Assembly: GCA_025558095.1 (NCBI GenBank)
Contig: JAIVFI010000022.1
Location: forward strand, 310,001 to 374,000
Length of the DNA: 64,000 nucleotides
Direction of reading: 5' to 3'
DNA from: Hyaloraphidium curvatum
Lineage: Eukaryota > Monoblepharomycota > Hyaloraphidiomycetes > Hyaloraphidiales > Hyaloraphidiaceae
The translations under genes and the position numbers were made by a program. Under the pieces are notes generated by a model, which saw nothing but the letters and a program-made list of their open reading frames with translations, did no database searches and was not told the origin of the DNA. Position 1 is the first letter of the stretch. Each line of letters opens with the position of its first letter. This document shows, one piece after another, positions 29,913 to 41,150 of this stretch.

Positions 29913-31436
29913 ATGTTCTTGCGGCCCGCCACGGCCGTCTTCCTGTCTGGAGGACTTTGCAGACGGGCCGTACGGACTGCGAGCGTGCGTCCCATGGCAC
30001 CGCGGGTGCTCATTTGCCTGGACCTGAACGGGACGCTCCTGGACCGCCTCACCGACGGGGACAGGATAAAGCGGTCCCGGACGAACCCGAAATGCCCGCC
30101 GATACCGGATCTCGTCATAAACGGCAAGAAGATCTACTTCAGGCCGTATCTGGACCTTTTCCTGGAGGGGCTGTTCCGTTCCTTCGCCGTGGCGACGTGG
30201 ACATCCGCCATGCCGAAGAATGCGGATCCCATGGTCACGCATCTGTTCCCGAAGAAGCTCCGCGGGAAGCTGCAGTTCAATTGGACGCGGGAGAAGTGCG
30301 AGATCATGGGCAGTGCTCGGGAACACCAGAGCATAAAGGACCTCGCAAAGATGTGGGCCGACGAAGAGGCCAGCTCGGCGGGCAGGTGGAACGAGGTGGG
30401 TCAAGGGTCTGAATCTGCGTCTCGCCTTCCTGACGACGGCATTCAGCGCAATACCCTCATCATCGACGATTCCGTGGGCAAAGGGGCCAGGAATCCGTTC
30501 AACGCCATCCACCTCGTGCCCTTCACCGTCACCGAGCCGGACCACCTGGACTGCGATACCGACAGCACGCTCCTTTCTGTCATCAACTACCTGTCTCATC
30601 TGGTGGAGTGGTTGGAACAGGATCCGGACCGGGACGTGCGCGACTTTGTGCGCGACAATCCGCTCTACGTGCTAGAGGCCTTTGAGGCCGGCATGGACTC
30701 GGACGGCACCGAGACAGCCCAACTGGAAGTTGCCGAGCGCTACCGCGCGACGATGGAACAGATCAGGGATGCGGACGCGATGCGGCCCCGCCACCGCAGG
30801 GACACGGAAGGATTCACTCGGCATTGGTTGCAAACACAAGGGGCTCGGGCGCTGGAAGTCGACGGCGATGCTACGCAACAATGGGACAAATCGCACAAGG
30901 ACGCGGACTTGAAGAAGTACAAACCTTCGGCCACCGTCGTTGGCTCCTCGGAGGAACCAGCCGCGGAGCGGGATCAGACGGACGGCCCCGATGGAGCTCG
31001 CCCCCATCGGGAACGGAAGAAGAAGGGCCGCTCTCGACCGGGTGATCTCGAAGCCCGCAGACACTTTAGCAGCGGAGCACCGATGGCGCCTTGGTGGCAA
31101 CCTGCACAGCAGTGGGATCCCCGCTACGAAGACCAACGGTGGGACGAATGGGACGGGTACCACTTCGCGGACGGCGCGGGCTACTTTTTCGGCGGACGCG
31201 ACGATCACTCGGCATGGGAGCACAGCCTGGAGCCCGGAAGCATTACTTATTACCCTGCAGCGGGAAGCCCTCGTCGGATCGGCGAGGGTCACCACGGGGG
31301 ACCGACATGGTCTCGGCAAGAGGAAAACTACTACTCTCGCGGACAGATGGACTGGGATCGGTCGCGGGACGGCTGGGGAAGGCGCTCCGTGTCGAATCGG
31401 GCGCGAGAGAAGTCCCCTCGCTATCTTCATCGATAG
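29913..31436 (+). CDS. FCP1/NIF-type HAD phosphatase-like protein, possibly mitochondrial
   Basis: Exons 29913-30395 and 30447-31436, with a 51-nt intron that stays open if read through. The N-terminus (MFLRPATAVFLSGGLCRRAVRTASVR) is rich in Arg and Ala without acidic residues, as in a mitochondrial presequence; a later start at 29994 is possible. The FCP1-homology domain follows: LICLDLNGTLLDRL, the IYFRPYLDLFLEGL and FAVATWTSAM segments, and NTLIIDDSVGKGARNP. In the catalytic DxDGT box the second Asp is replaced by Asn (DLNGT), the residue that normally acts as general acid. This variant also occurs in a class of fungal FCP1-like proteins. The C-terminal 200 residues are charged and Gly/Trp/Tyr-rich. 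Confidence 0.75.
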   Translation: MFLRPATAVFLSGGLCRRAVRTASVRPMAPRVLICLDLNGTLLDRLTDGDRIKRSRTNPKCPPIPDLVINGKKIYFRPYLDLFLEGLFRSFAVATWTSAMPKNADPMVTHLFPKKLRGKLQFNWTREKCEIMGSAREHQSIKDLAKMWADEEASSAGRWNEVGQGSESASRLPDDGIQRNTLIIDDSVGKGARNPFNAIHLVPFTVTEPDHLDCDTDSTLLSVINYLSHLVEWLEQDPDRDVRDFVRDNPLYVLEAFEAGMDSDGTETAQLEVAERYRATMEQIRDADAMRPRHRRDTEGFTRHWLQTQGARALEVDGDATQQWDKSHKDADLKKYKPSATVVGSSEEPAAERDQTDGPDGARPHRERKKKGRSRPGDLEARRHFSSGAPMAPWWQPAQQWDPRYEDQRWDEWDGYHFADGAGYFFGGRDDHSAWEHSLEPGSITYYPAAGSPRRIGEGHHGGPTWSRQEENYYSRGQMDWDRSRDGWGRRSVSNRAREKSPRYLHR

Positions 31437-31448
31437 TTGGATCTGTGA

Positions 31449-32483
31449 CTACATCTCGGCCGCGAGCTTGACGATCGCTTCGGCTGCCTGCTCAAATGCC
31501 TGCTTGTCCAGCACGAGAAGCTTCCGTCTCGGCTCGATTCCAAACTCGTCAAACACTCGGCGTCCGTCGGAGGTGGTGGGGTCCTGGGGCAGGTCAAAGT
31601 CCTTCTCATACGACGCTCGGGCCACGAGCTGCTCGTCCTCCGCGTGGAAGTAGAAGGTGGCCTTTGCGGGTTTGCCCTTGGCCGCCTTCTGCTTTGGCTG
31701 GGCCTCGTCACGCTCGTCGATCACCGTGCTCTCGACCTCGCGGTACGTTTTGGAAAGGTAGACAAAGTGTTCAAAGTTCCATGCCTGACCGGCTTCGTCC
31801 CGCGCCGTCGCGAGCTCTTCCAAAAGAAGTTCGAAGAGCTTCGGGGCGACCTGGGCCGGCATGTTGATCAACCGCTCGTTGAACACGAACGCCACCGGCT
31901 TGCCCGCTTTCAGGAGCGACTTGACGCGCTCCCCTCCCCTTCGCTCCAAGTAGGCCCTTAGCGTTCTGATGCCTTCCTTGTCCGAGCCAGCGCCGGTGAG
32001 CGGCACCACCGTCAGCACGGCATAGGGATCGCCGCCCTCGTCGTCCGCGACCTTGACGGTCGACCCGACCGCCGGCGTCCGCGAGATTATCCCATCGGCG
32101 ACATCCGACGCGTCCAGTGTCCCGTCTTCATGAACGGGGATCAGCTGCCTCAGCAGGTTCTTGAGGCCGTGGAAGTCGATCTCTTCGAGGTCGCGAAAGT
32201 CAAAGTCAACGTTGACCATGGAATCGTCCGAGCCTGAATCCGAGCCCGAAGACGACTCGGATACCTCGTCGTCCGACGCCATCTCCGCGTCGCCGTTCTC
32301 GCGGTCCGAGGACTCGCCGGCGTCTGCGGCTGGCGGAACCTCTCGCCGTTCTCCGGTGGGCTTGGGCCCTTCGGTTCCCTCCTGCACATCCTCGACCACC
32401 CAGTTCGACGACGTTTTCGTCTTTTTCTTTGGCTTCCGGGGCTCATCGGCCCCGCTGGAAGGGCGCTTCGGGCGCGGCGCCAT
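31449..32483 (-). CDS. BCP1: BCP1/BCCIP family protein
   Basis: A single exon of 344 aa. An acidic, basic-flanked N-terminus (residues 1-85, including KKKTKT) precedes the BCCIP domain: VNVDFDFRDLEEIDFHGLKNLLRQL, then IPVHEDGTLDASDVADGIIS, MPAQVAPKLFELLLEEL, and FYFHAEDEQLVARASYEKDFDLPQDP. In yeast Bcp1 is a nuclear chaperone for ribosomal protein Rpl23 and aids export of Mss4; the animal homologue BCCIP also works in ribosome assembly and DNA repair. It is one of the few intronless genes here. The stop lies 12 bp from that of the convergent FCP1-like gene. Confidence 0.9.
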   Translation of the reverse strand: MAPRPKRPSSGADEPRKPKKKTKTSSNWVVEDVQEGTEGPKPTGERREVPPAADAGESSDRENGDAEMASDDEVSESSSGSDSGSDDSMVNVDFDFRDLEEIDFHGLKNLLRQLIPVHEDGTLDASDVADGIISRTPAVGSTVKVADDEGGDPYAVLTVVPLTGAGSDKEGIRTLRAYLERRGGERVKSLLKAGKPVAFVFNERLINMPAQVAPKLFELLLEELATARDEAGQAWNFEHFVYLSKTYREVESTVIDERDEAQPKQKAAKGKPAKATFYFHAEDEQLVARASYEKDFDLPQDPTTSDGRRVFDEFGIEPRRKLLVLDKQAFEQAAEAIVKLAAEM

Positions 32484-32759
32484 CTTGTTTGTGTTTACGC
32501 CAACGGCCGACCGACCTCAAAGCTGCATTGCCGTAGTCGGCTGGATGAACAAGGCGAGGGCGAGTTGGAACAGAGATATCGGAGGCTGAATCTATGAATC
32601 TTCATCGACTTGCGATCTCGTAAGAGATGACTCAATGATGCGGATCGCAACAAGAGGGTTCCACTTGCCCCCGTCCTTTCCCATTGCCCCCCGGCTCCGT
32701 CGGACGGGAAACTGGAGGCGAAACGGGCCAAAATCGGTTCAATTTGGAGAGACTCAATC

Positions 32760-33378
32760 ATGACGCCGCAGCAGGAGATGATAGAACGCCAACGTATTGC
32801 GGAGCTTGTGCAGAACTGGGCCATCTGGCAGGATGCGGGCGACTGGGAGCGTTTCCGCACTTGCTGGCACGATGACGGATTCATGATGGCCACCTGGTGC
32901 CAGGCTCCTGCGGCAATGTTCATCGACGCCAGCAAGGCAGGCTGGGAAAACGGGGTATCGATTCTCCACTTCCTGGGAGGCATCAGCGTCGATGTGCACG
33001 GCACCAGGGCCATCGCCCAAACCAAAATGACCATCAGCCAGCGGGCCGAGGTGGACGGCGCGATGGTCGATGTGGTCTGCACGGGCCGTTTCTACGACTT
33101 TGTCGAGGAGCGGGCAGGGCGTTGGGGGATCGTGCTCCGTCAACCCATCTATGAAAAGGACAGGATGGATCCCGCGGACCCGGCACCTCGGCTAGAGCTC
33201 GACGAGTATCTGCTGGCGACGATTCCCTGAAGGCTATCGCCACCTCGCCTATCTGCAGACGCGCATCGGCTACGTGGTGAATTGCGACATGCCTGGCCTG
33301 AAAGGCGAACGCGTGGAGGCGCTCTACCGCGCCGGAGCCGATTGGCTGAAGGGAGGAAAGATTGGATGGCCGGCTTGA
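32760..33378 (+). pseudogene. Bacterial-type SnoaL-like (NTF2-fold) protein, frameshifted near the C-terminus
   Basis: An intronless frame of 156 codons (32760-33230) encodes a SnoaL-like/NTF2-fold protein (IAELVQNWAIWQDAGDWERF, FRTCWHDDGFMMATW, VVCTGRFYDFVEERAGRWGI). It stops at TGA 33228-33230, just after CCC. In the next frame translation continues with EGYRHLAYLQTRIGYVV and 30 more residues, to TGA 33376-33378, as expected for the normal end of this family. One extra C at about 33225-33227 explains the break. A GGAGA stands 10-14 bases before the ATG, like a Shine-Dalgarno site. With no introns and a bacterial-looking family, transfer from a bacterium is likely. An assembly error cannot be excluded. 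Confidence 0.65.
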
Positions 33379-33634
33379 AGAGATTCATAGGAATATGCAG
33401 AAATCGGTATAATACCGGAAGACCCTTCGGGCGGCGGGCGGGCTCAGCGGCGGCGCATTACCAAATCACGCGCACACATTTGCAACATTCTGCCGCTGCG
33501 TCCTGGTTCCGCCATGCTTATAACATCCCGCTGCTGCAGCGATATAAAATCGCTTTCCGGACGCTCGGACCTGCAAACCGAGCTGACGATACGAACCCCT
33601 GCGACACGCACCACACATATTAATCCAATTCAAC

Positions 33635-34470
33635 ATGACGAAGGACGCCACCCGCCCCCTCGCTGTCATCGCCGGCGCCGGCCCAGGCATCTCCGAGGCC
33701 ACGGCCCACAAGTTCGCTTCCCAGGGTTTCAACATCGCCCTTCTTTCGCGGACGCAGAGCAAGCTGGATGCGCTCGCCGCTGGTTGGCCTGTCCGACAGC
33801 GCGTGCTCGGCGTCGACTGATCAACCACCTGCCGTGCAGAAATCGTCGCCAAGAACCCGGATGCCCAGGCCCGAGGCTACGCCGTCGACCTCCGCGACCA
33901 ATCCGCCCTGGCCGAGGCCTTCAAGCGGATCGAGGCCGACGCACTGGGCAAAATCACCGTCCTGCTCTGGTACGAGGCTCCATGCGTAATGGACGGGACG
34001 GCCGCTGATGCATCCAACCCCCCAGGAACCCGTACGGCCAGTCCAAGCCCCTCCGTGACCCGGCCGTGCTCAAGTTCCTCAACGAGGAGTTCAACGCCGC
34101 AGTGGTCTCGTTGATCGCCGCCGTGCAGCTCGCCCTCCCCTCCCTCCTGACCGCGACGAACCCCGCCGTCCTGGTGACGGGAGGCGGCCTCTCGCTCGAG
34201 AACGAACCCATCGCGGAGCTCGCAGTTGCCTGGGGAGCTGGGGTGCTGGCGATCTCCAAGGCCGCGCAGCGCAAGGCCGTGCACGTGCTCCACAAAGATC
34301 TGGGAAAGGACGGCATCTATGTGGGCGAGGTGACGGTGCTTGCGGCTGTCAAGGGCACGCCGTTCGACGCCGACGGCAAGGCGACCATCACCAAGGAGGC
34401 CGTCGCGGACGACTTTTGGCGGCTGTACACGGAGCGCGACCAGAAGGTTACGTTTGTCTCGAGGGCCTAG
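33635..34470 (+). CDS. Short-chain dehydrogenase/reductase-like protein
   Basis: Exons 33635-33782, 33840-33969 and 34026-34470 (240 aa). The N-terminus has the Rossmann beta-alpha unit with a variant cofactor loop (AVIAGAGPGISEATAHKFAS), then NIALLSRTQSKLDAL and GYAVDLRDQSALAEAF. A NPYGQSKPL segment and LPSLL..PAVLVTGGGLSLE follow. The classical Tyr-x3-Lys catalytic pair is not clear in the usual place; WGAGVLAISKAAQRKAV has Ser and Lys but no Tyr. The protein may therefore be a divergent or non-catalytic member. The ATG lies in an A-rich context 12 bp after a TATTAATCC tract. Confidence 0.75.
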
Positions 34471-34555
34471 AAATCATGCGTGTTTGAGCTTCCGTGCAAC
34501 TATATCCAATGAATGCGATCATCTCCAACGGCCGAAATGCCCCAGTCCTTCCGCC

Positions 34556-35513
34556 TCAGAACGGGAACCGGCCCGGCACGTGCGTGCGCAGCACGACCGT
34601 GACCAGCGCCAGCAACGACGCCAGCGCGACGGCGGCCAACATCCTCGCCGCCTCGCACCTGTGGCGCGCCACACGCACGGGCCCGATCTCGATCGCCACG
34701 ACGTCGGGCTTGGCGGCGGCCCGGAACGCCGCGTACGCAACGGACGCCGGCTCCGCTGCCGCGGAAGCGCACTCCCCGACGCACTCGCGGAGCATGTCGT
34801 CGTTCAGGGCAAAGACCGCCAGCGCCTCGTCGACGAACCGGTCCTCCTTGGCGAGCGAGTCCAGGATCTGCGCGGCGATGGTGTCCATCGCCGCGACGTA
34901 CTTGGCCTTGAACTCCGGAATGCTCGGGACGTTGAAGCGGTAAAACTTGCGGCCCTGATCTCCCTCAAGATTCCAGTTGGTTTTGAGCTGCTCCGATATG
35001 AATTGGCCCCCGCTCATGTCGCCGAAATAGCGGGTGTACGAGTGTGCCATCAGAAGGACGGCGCCGAGCCGCTTCTTCTCCCCGTCGACGAACAGCTTCC
35101 CCGCGGCACCCAGAATGCGGTTCATGTAGCGCACCACGGTCGCCGTGGGCGGGGAACGGGGCCTGCTGCAGCCGGTGTAGAACGCCAGGTCCTCCTCGAC
35201 GGCGGCCAGGCGGTCGAGCTCGGCGGGGAAGTGGATGGGGCCGACGCCGGGGTCGGCCTTGTGCAGCTCGAGCTCACGCTCCATCGTGGCGTACACGTAG
35301 AAGGCACCCTCGAGGAACATGGCGTACTGTTCCTTGGTGAGCGTGTTGGCGAACAGGGCTGCGATGCGGACGGTGGGAAGCGCGGGGGACGCGATCGCTG
35401 CGGCGCACTGCACCTTTGAAGAAGGGGTTCTGGGTCGAGCGCTCGTGTGTCTCGCTCAGGCGCTGGCGCAGGTACGCGCTGAACGGGACGTGCGGCCGCT
35501 TCTCGGAGTCCAT
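34556..35513 (-). CDS. Heme oxygenase with C-terminal membrane anchor
   Basis: Exons 35513-35414 and 35358-34556 (300 aa). Visible family marks: SAYLRQRLSETHERSTQNPFFK at the start, with a His in the place of the proximal heme ligand; MFLEGAFYVYATMERELE; LLMAHSYTRYFGDMSGGQFI, the distal-helix motif; and a hydrophobic tail (MLAAVALASLLALVTVVLRT) that would anchor it in the ER or outer mitochondrial membrane. It would cleave heme to biliverdin, iron and CO. It is divergent from PKC1 with 242 bp between starts. The 55-nt intron is phase 1 with a GTGCAG donor. Confidence 0.85.
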
Positions 35514-35755
35514 GGTGGGTTCCGATGCGAGCGGGGGCGGAAGGATCGGGCAGGCACCGCAATCGCGTTGTCTGGGAGCGGGGCCCTCGGGGCACGAGTA
35601 GACTGATTCAGATAGCCGCGAAAGTCGCGTCCCGAGGCCGAAACAGCCCGGAGTGTTGCGGCTGTTGGGGCGTGCGGGAGTGGAGTGCGAGCTAGCCTGC
35701 CACCCCGCGCCGGATCACCCGCTCGAACACAGCGCTGCCGCCCCCACGCGTCGCC

Positions 35756-38700
35756 ATGGCGGCGCCCAACGCGGCAGCGGTCGCCGAGGTCGAAGCGAAG
35801 ATCCGCACGGAGCAGCAGATCCTGGACGGCGCGGAGAAGATGCTCGCGCGGCTGACGGACCGCAACGCGCGCGAGCAGTGCGAGGCGTCGATCCGCGACG
35901 GGCGGCGGCGGCTCGGCTACCTCGAGGGCGAGCGCGCGCGGCTGCTCGGCGCCGTCCCGCCGGCGCTGCCCGCGGCGCCCCAGGCGCGCGCGCCCTCGGT
36001 GGCGTCGGTCGCCTCGGCGCCCGACGCGCCAAAGGACAGGAAGCTGTTCGGCTTCATCCCCGCATTCGGCCGCAGGGCGGACAGGCCGCCGCAGATGCCG
36101 CCCGCGCAGTCGGCCGCCTCGCTGCCGCTGTCGTCGTCCGCGCCGTCGCGCCAGAACTCGGGCCTCGGCAGCGGGCCCGGCTCGCCCGTGCCGTCGACGC
36201 CGCTGCGCGCACTCGGCCCCGGCATGGGCACGTCGGCAATCTCGCTGGGCTCGGGCGTCGGCGCAACGGACGGGCAGGCGACAAACTTCGGTGGGGGGCA
36301 CGGACCGTCGCCGTTTCAACGACCCGCTGACGCGTCCTGCGCACACCTCCACAGACTACTGGCTGCTCGACTCGCCGCTGACGTCGGCAAAGGTGCGCTA
36401 CAAGCTGCGCGAGATCAAGTACAAGCTCGACGTCGAGCAAAAGGTCCGCGCCGGCACCGAGAAGCTGCTCTCGACGCTGCAGGCGCAGCCCACGCGCCTC
36501 ACCGACGAGGCGCAGAAGCGCATCACGGACGTGCAGGACAAGCTGGTCGAGAGCGGCGGGAAGGTCGTGTGCCTGCAAAAGGCCCTGCAGCGCTACCAGG
36601 GGCTCTGGGTCGGGCCGCAGGACGAGCTCAACGCCGACGTCGTCGACGGTGGGTCTTCCCACTCGCGACGCTCATTGATTCGCAGCTCATTCCCCCTGCC
36701 GCAACAAGACTCGCAGTCTCCGGCCTTTGCGGAAGCCGAGGGCGGCGCCGCGGCGACCCCCGCGCCGCTCGTCCCATCGCAGTCCACCACCTCCCTCCGC
36801 TCCTCCTCCGCCTCCCAGTCCCGGCGCCCCCTCTCGGGCAAGCTGCGAGTGACCGTCACGGAAGCCCAGGACCTCCCCTTCCGCAAGTCGCTGAGCACCG
36901 AGGTGTACGCGGCGGTGTCGGTGGACAACGCGGCGCGGGCGTCGACCAAGGCGCTCAAGACGCCCAAGTGGAACGAGACCGTGACCATGGACCTCGAGCG
37001 CGCGCACGAGGTCGAGATCGCCGTGTTCGAAAAGGGCACGCCGCACTCGACGCCCCTGTGCGTGGCGTGGTTCCGCCTCTCGGAGCTGGAGGAGGAGATG
37101 CGCGGCCTGGCGTCGGGGTACCTGCGCGCGTCGGGGATCGGGACGGGGCCCATGTCGATGGACGCCGACGCATCGCCGGCGGGCGGGGACCAGGCCGAGA
37201 TGCAGCGGGCCGCGGCGGCGCTGCAGCAGCTCGAGAAGGACGGGTTCGAGGCGTGGCTCGAGATGGAGCCGTCGGGCAAGATCCTGGTCCGGCTCAACTT
37301 CAGTGCGTCTCCCGGGCGGGACTGCTCCCCATCCGTGCTTACCCTCCTTGCAGCGCCCGAGGAACCGCGCAAGAAGGACCGCGAGACGGCGCCCAAGGAG
37401 GGACAGGGCGGTCTTAAGCGCGCCCGCCCCGTGCGCAAGCTCTTCTACAAGCGCGGCCACAAGTTCGAGCCGCAGCAGTTCTACCAGATCATGCGCTGCG
37501 CGACCTGCGGCGAGCTGCTCATGTCGGGACAGGGATACCAGTGCGTGCAGTGCAAGTACACGTGCCACAAGCGGTGCCACGAAAAGGTCCTGGCCAAGTG
37601 CATCACCAAGTCCGAGAACGAAAAGGTGGGCCTCGTTGCAAAGACTGGTCGGTCGGGCTCGTCACGTTTCTAACGCGCTCGTGCTGCAGGACGACGACGA
37701 CCGGGCCGCGGCCATGATGAAGCACAAGATCCCGCACCGCTTCGAGGCCACCTCCATCCTCTCCCCCCAATGGTGCTCGCACTGCGGCTACATGCTCCCC
37801 ATCGGCAAGAAGCAGGTCATGCGGTGCTCCGAGTGCTCCGTGCTCTGCCACGAGGGGTGCATGCCGCTGATACCCAACCTGTGCGGCCTCTCGACCGAGG
37901 TCGCGCTTTCCATGATGGAGGCGATCGAGCAGGCGCAGCGGCGCAAGGACGAGCGCGGGAGGAAGAGCGACGCCCTGCCGACGCCCGCCGAGCCCGCGCA
38001 GAGGCTGAGCCTCGACGGCGCCTCGCCCGACTCGGGCGAGGTGACGCCGGAACCAGACGAGGAGCTGGAGCCGCCGCCCAAGCGCGTTCAGCAGCCCACG
38101 ACGCCCCCCGAGCTCGTCGTCTCCCCCGTGGTCGAACCGGCGCCGGCACCGGCGGCCGCGGTCCTGCCTCCCGCCTCCGTCGCCGTTTCCGTGACCCCGG
38201 TTGCGCCGCCACCGGTCGCGCCGGCCCCCTTGCCCGCTCCCGGCGGCATCGTCTCCCCGCCGCGGGGCTCATCCCTTCCCCCCGAGCTTTCCGAGCCCGC
38301 GAAGCCCGCTCCCCCGCCCGTGCCCCCGGCGCTCTCCCTCGTGCCCGCCACCCTCGATCGCCTGCCGCAAAAGCCCGAGGCGAAGCCTGCGCAGGCGCAG
38401 CCCCTTCCGCCGGTGGCCAGGCCGCCCTCGGGGCAGGTCACCGGCGCCGGGCCGGCGCCTCCCGCCGCCGCGGAGGCGCAGCCGGCCAAGGAGCCGGCGC
38501 CGCCCAAGAAGAGGTCCTCCAAGCCCAGCGTGGGGCTGGACGACTTCCACTTCCTCGCCGTGCTCGGGAAGGGCAACTTTGGCAAGGTCATGCTAGCGGA
38601 GGAGAAGCTGACGGGCAATCTGTATGCGATCAAGGTCCTCAAGAAGGACTTTATCATCAAGAACGACGAGGTCGAAAGGTTGGCTTTCGTTGCTGCATGC

Positions 38701-39813
38701 CTCGCTCTGCAACGCTGACTCCTTGCGCACCAGCGTCAAGTCGGAGAAGCGCGTTTTCCAGACCGCCAACCTGGCGCGCCATCCGTTCCTCGTCGGCCTG
38801 CACTCGTGCTTCCAGACCGAGACCCGGGTCTACTTTGTCATGGAGTACATCAGCGGCGGCGACCTGATGTGGCACATCCAGCACCACCAGTTCAGCGAGA
38901 AGCGGGCAAAGTTCTACGCGTGCGAGGTGCTGCTGGCCCTGGAGTATTTCCACCAGAACAACATCGTCTACCGGTCGGTTGCTTCCGCGGCTCGCGTTCC
39001 ACCGTGCTGACCTCGGCGCAGCGATCTCAAACTCGACAACATCCTCCTGACCACCACCGGCCACATCAAGCTCGCGGACTACGGCCTCTGCAAGGAGAAC
39101 ATGGGCTATGGCCACGCGACGAACACTTTCTGCGGGACGCCCGAGTTCATGGCCCCCGAGATCCTCATGGAGAAGCCCTACGGCAGGGCCGTGGATTGGT
39201 GGGCCTTCGGGGTGCTCATTTACGAGATGCTGCTGGGCCAGTCGCCGTTCAAGGGCGAGGACGAGGACGAGATCTTCGAGGCGATTCTCGAGGACGAGAT
39301 CCTCTATCCGGCCAACATGAACCGCGACGCCGTCTCCATTCTCCAGAAGCTCCTCACCAAAGACCCGGCGAAGCGGCTCGGTGCCGGCCGCGGGGATGCC
39401 GAGGACATCAAGCGGCATCCGTTCTTCAAGGGCGTCGACTGGGACGCCTTCCTCCGCCTGCAAATCCCCCCGCCCTACGTCCCGAAAGTGGTGAGCACGA
39501 CCGGTACAACCGATCACGGGCGGCGAATGACCTGCCTTTGTCCAGGTTTCGGCGACGGACATTTCCAATTTTGACGAGGAGTTCACCAAGCTGAAGCCCG
39601 TGCTCACCCTGACGAACTCGGTCCTGCATCCCGCGGACCAAGAAGAGTTCCGCGGTTTCACGTATGTGTCCGAATGGGCACAGGAGAATCGCAGTAAGGT
39701 ATGTTCCCACGGTCGCGCGGTCCGTGGTTCCGACAATTGACTCCTCGCAGGCCGTTGCCGAAGGGCGAACAAAGGCCACGACGCCGACGGCGGTCGCAAC
39801 ACGATACCGGTAG
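35756..39813 (+). CDS. PKC1: Protein kinase C, fungal Pkc1 type
   Basis: Nine exons (35756-36290, 36355-36648, 36709-37302, 37354-37625, 37690-38678, 38734-38973, 39022-39490, 39546-39698, 39751-39813) sum to 1,202 aa, the usual Pkc1 size. Order: HR1 repeat (about 5-65), second HR1 (about 180-275), C2 (about 315-430), two C1 zinc fingers ([26 protein letters not shown] near 500-550; [18 protein letters not shown] near 575-625), a Pro-rich linker, kinase domain ([29 protein letters not shown], activation loop [10 protein letters not shown]) and AGC tail with FRGFTYVSE hydrophobic motif. It works in the Rho1 cell-wall-integrity pathway. The third exon boundary (36649-36708) is an open 60-nt intron, so it could be retained. 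Confidence 0.93.
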
Positions 39814-39858
39814 CGAGGGCGCAGGTCCAGTGTGGGCGCGGGCGCGGGGACATCTACG

Positions 39859-41063
39859 TCATGGGTCGTCGTCGAGGAATGTGCGCACAGCTTCATAAAC
39901 TGTGAATGTGATCGCTGAATTTGGAAGCGCTTTGATGAGACCTGGCACTGTGCCCTTGTAGAGTCCGAGGAAGCCTTCCTGGGCGATTATCTGCGACGAC
40001 GTGGAAAGGAAGCCGCCCATGTAGCTCGGTATGTTCGAAACCGCGAGGTGTGACCGCGACGGAAACTGGCACTGCAGGCGCTTCCGTACCGTGTCGAACT
40101 GGCAATCCGTAGCTTAACACCCAAGAAGTTGAATAAGATCAGCTCGCGGCAGACTCACCGGCATAACGGCGAGCTTGCTGATCAAGCCGGCGAAACCGCC
40201 GGCGAAAAAGTCCACCCACGCGCGATGCTGGTGCGCAACAGGTCCCCCCAGGCGCTCGTCCAGAGAAGCATTCATCGCGTCCCGAACGCCGTGGTACGTC
40301 TGGAACATGATCCCCATGTAGGGCACTATCTGGAGCAACGCCGGTCCTAAACCCCGGTAGAACCCCACCACGCCGTTCTCGGTGGCGTAGATCGAGCGGA
40401 CGGCTTGCCAAAGACTACGGTAGACCACCGTAGTGCCCTGCAAAGCGAAACGAGTTCGCAGCAGGTCCAAAGGGTACGTGAGCGTCGTGGCCGCCGCTCC
40501 CGCTACTGCCCCCGAGCAAAAGTTGGCCGCCCCCGGGGTGAGCTGAACGACGCCACCCTATGTGAGGTAAACATGAGCCAAGCTCAAGCCGCATGTGGCG
40601 TGCCGAACCTTCTCCCTCAGCGCGCGGTGAACAACATCGTAGAAGAAGAACTGCGATCCCCCGTAGCCCAGATAGAGGAGCTCGGCCGACCAATTCCCCT
40701 TCCACAGTGCGGTCATGCCTTCCTCCGCCACGATGGTCTTTGCCGTGCTGATCAAACCCCGGTACTTTGGTGCAGGACCTGCGGTTGTACCCTTGACGGA
40801 GATACGCTCCGGTTGACTCTGGTCCCCGAGCAGGAATCTCCGTCGGCCCGTGGTGGGAATGCATGCAATGGAGCGCCAACTACCTGCAGTCTGATCTTGA
40901 CCACATCGATCGGAGCGATGAAGAAACGGGCCACCACCCCGCTCGTAGCACCGGCGATGGCATGCTTGCCGGAGCTCAGCCGGCGCCGCTCGCCTGCTTC
41001 TTTCGCCGAGTTCGCTCCAGTAGCATGCTTCTGAGAAGCATCGGACGATGAACTAAGCGGCAT
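39859..41063 (-). CDS. TPC1: Mitochondrial carrier, thiamine-pyrophosphate-carrier-like (Tpc1/SLC25A19)
   Basis: Four exons, 41063-40884, 40818-40609, 40542-40159 and 40098-39859 (337 aa). Three carrier repeats are visible with signatures APIDVVKIRLQ, YPLDLLRTRFA and MPFDTVRKRLQ, where the last has Phe instead of the usual Leu. The links GLYKG, ALWKGN and GFYRGLGPALLQIVPYMG, and the end AITFTVYEAVRTFL, are typical. The pattern best fits the TPP carrier group of the inner mitochondrial membrane, but substrate assignment from sequence is uncertain. Its stop is 45 bp from that of PKC1, which reads toward it. Confidence 0.8.
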
Positions 41064-41112
41064 GGGGGCGTGTGTGAGCGCGCTGTCTATTCCGTCTCAG
41101 AGACTCAGAGAT

Positions 41113-41139
41113 GGCCAGGCGGCCAGGCGGCCAGGCGGT
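41113..41139. repeat. Short GC-rich tandem repeat
   Basis: GGCCAGGC is repeated about three times in the 87 bp between the carrier start and the SNU66 stop. No function is evident. Confidence 0.6.
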
Positions 41140-41150
41140 GGAGGCGGTCC

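Noticed and set aside
32760-33378. Bacterial contamination of the assembly
   Set aside because: Intron-containing or clearly fungal genes flank it within about 280 bp on both sides. A chimeric join cannot be excluded without reads, so this stays as a check in the findings.
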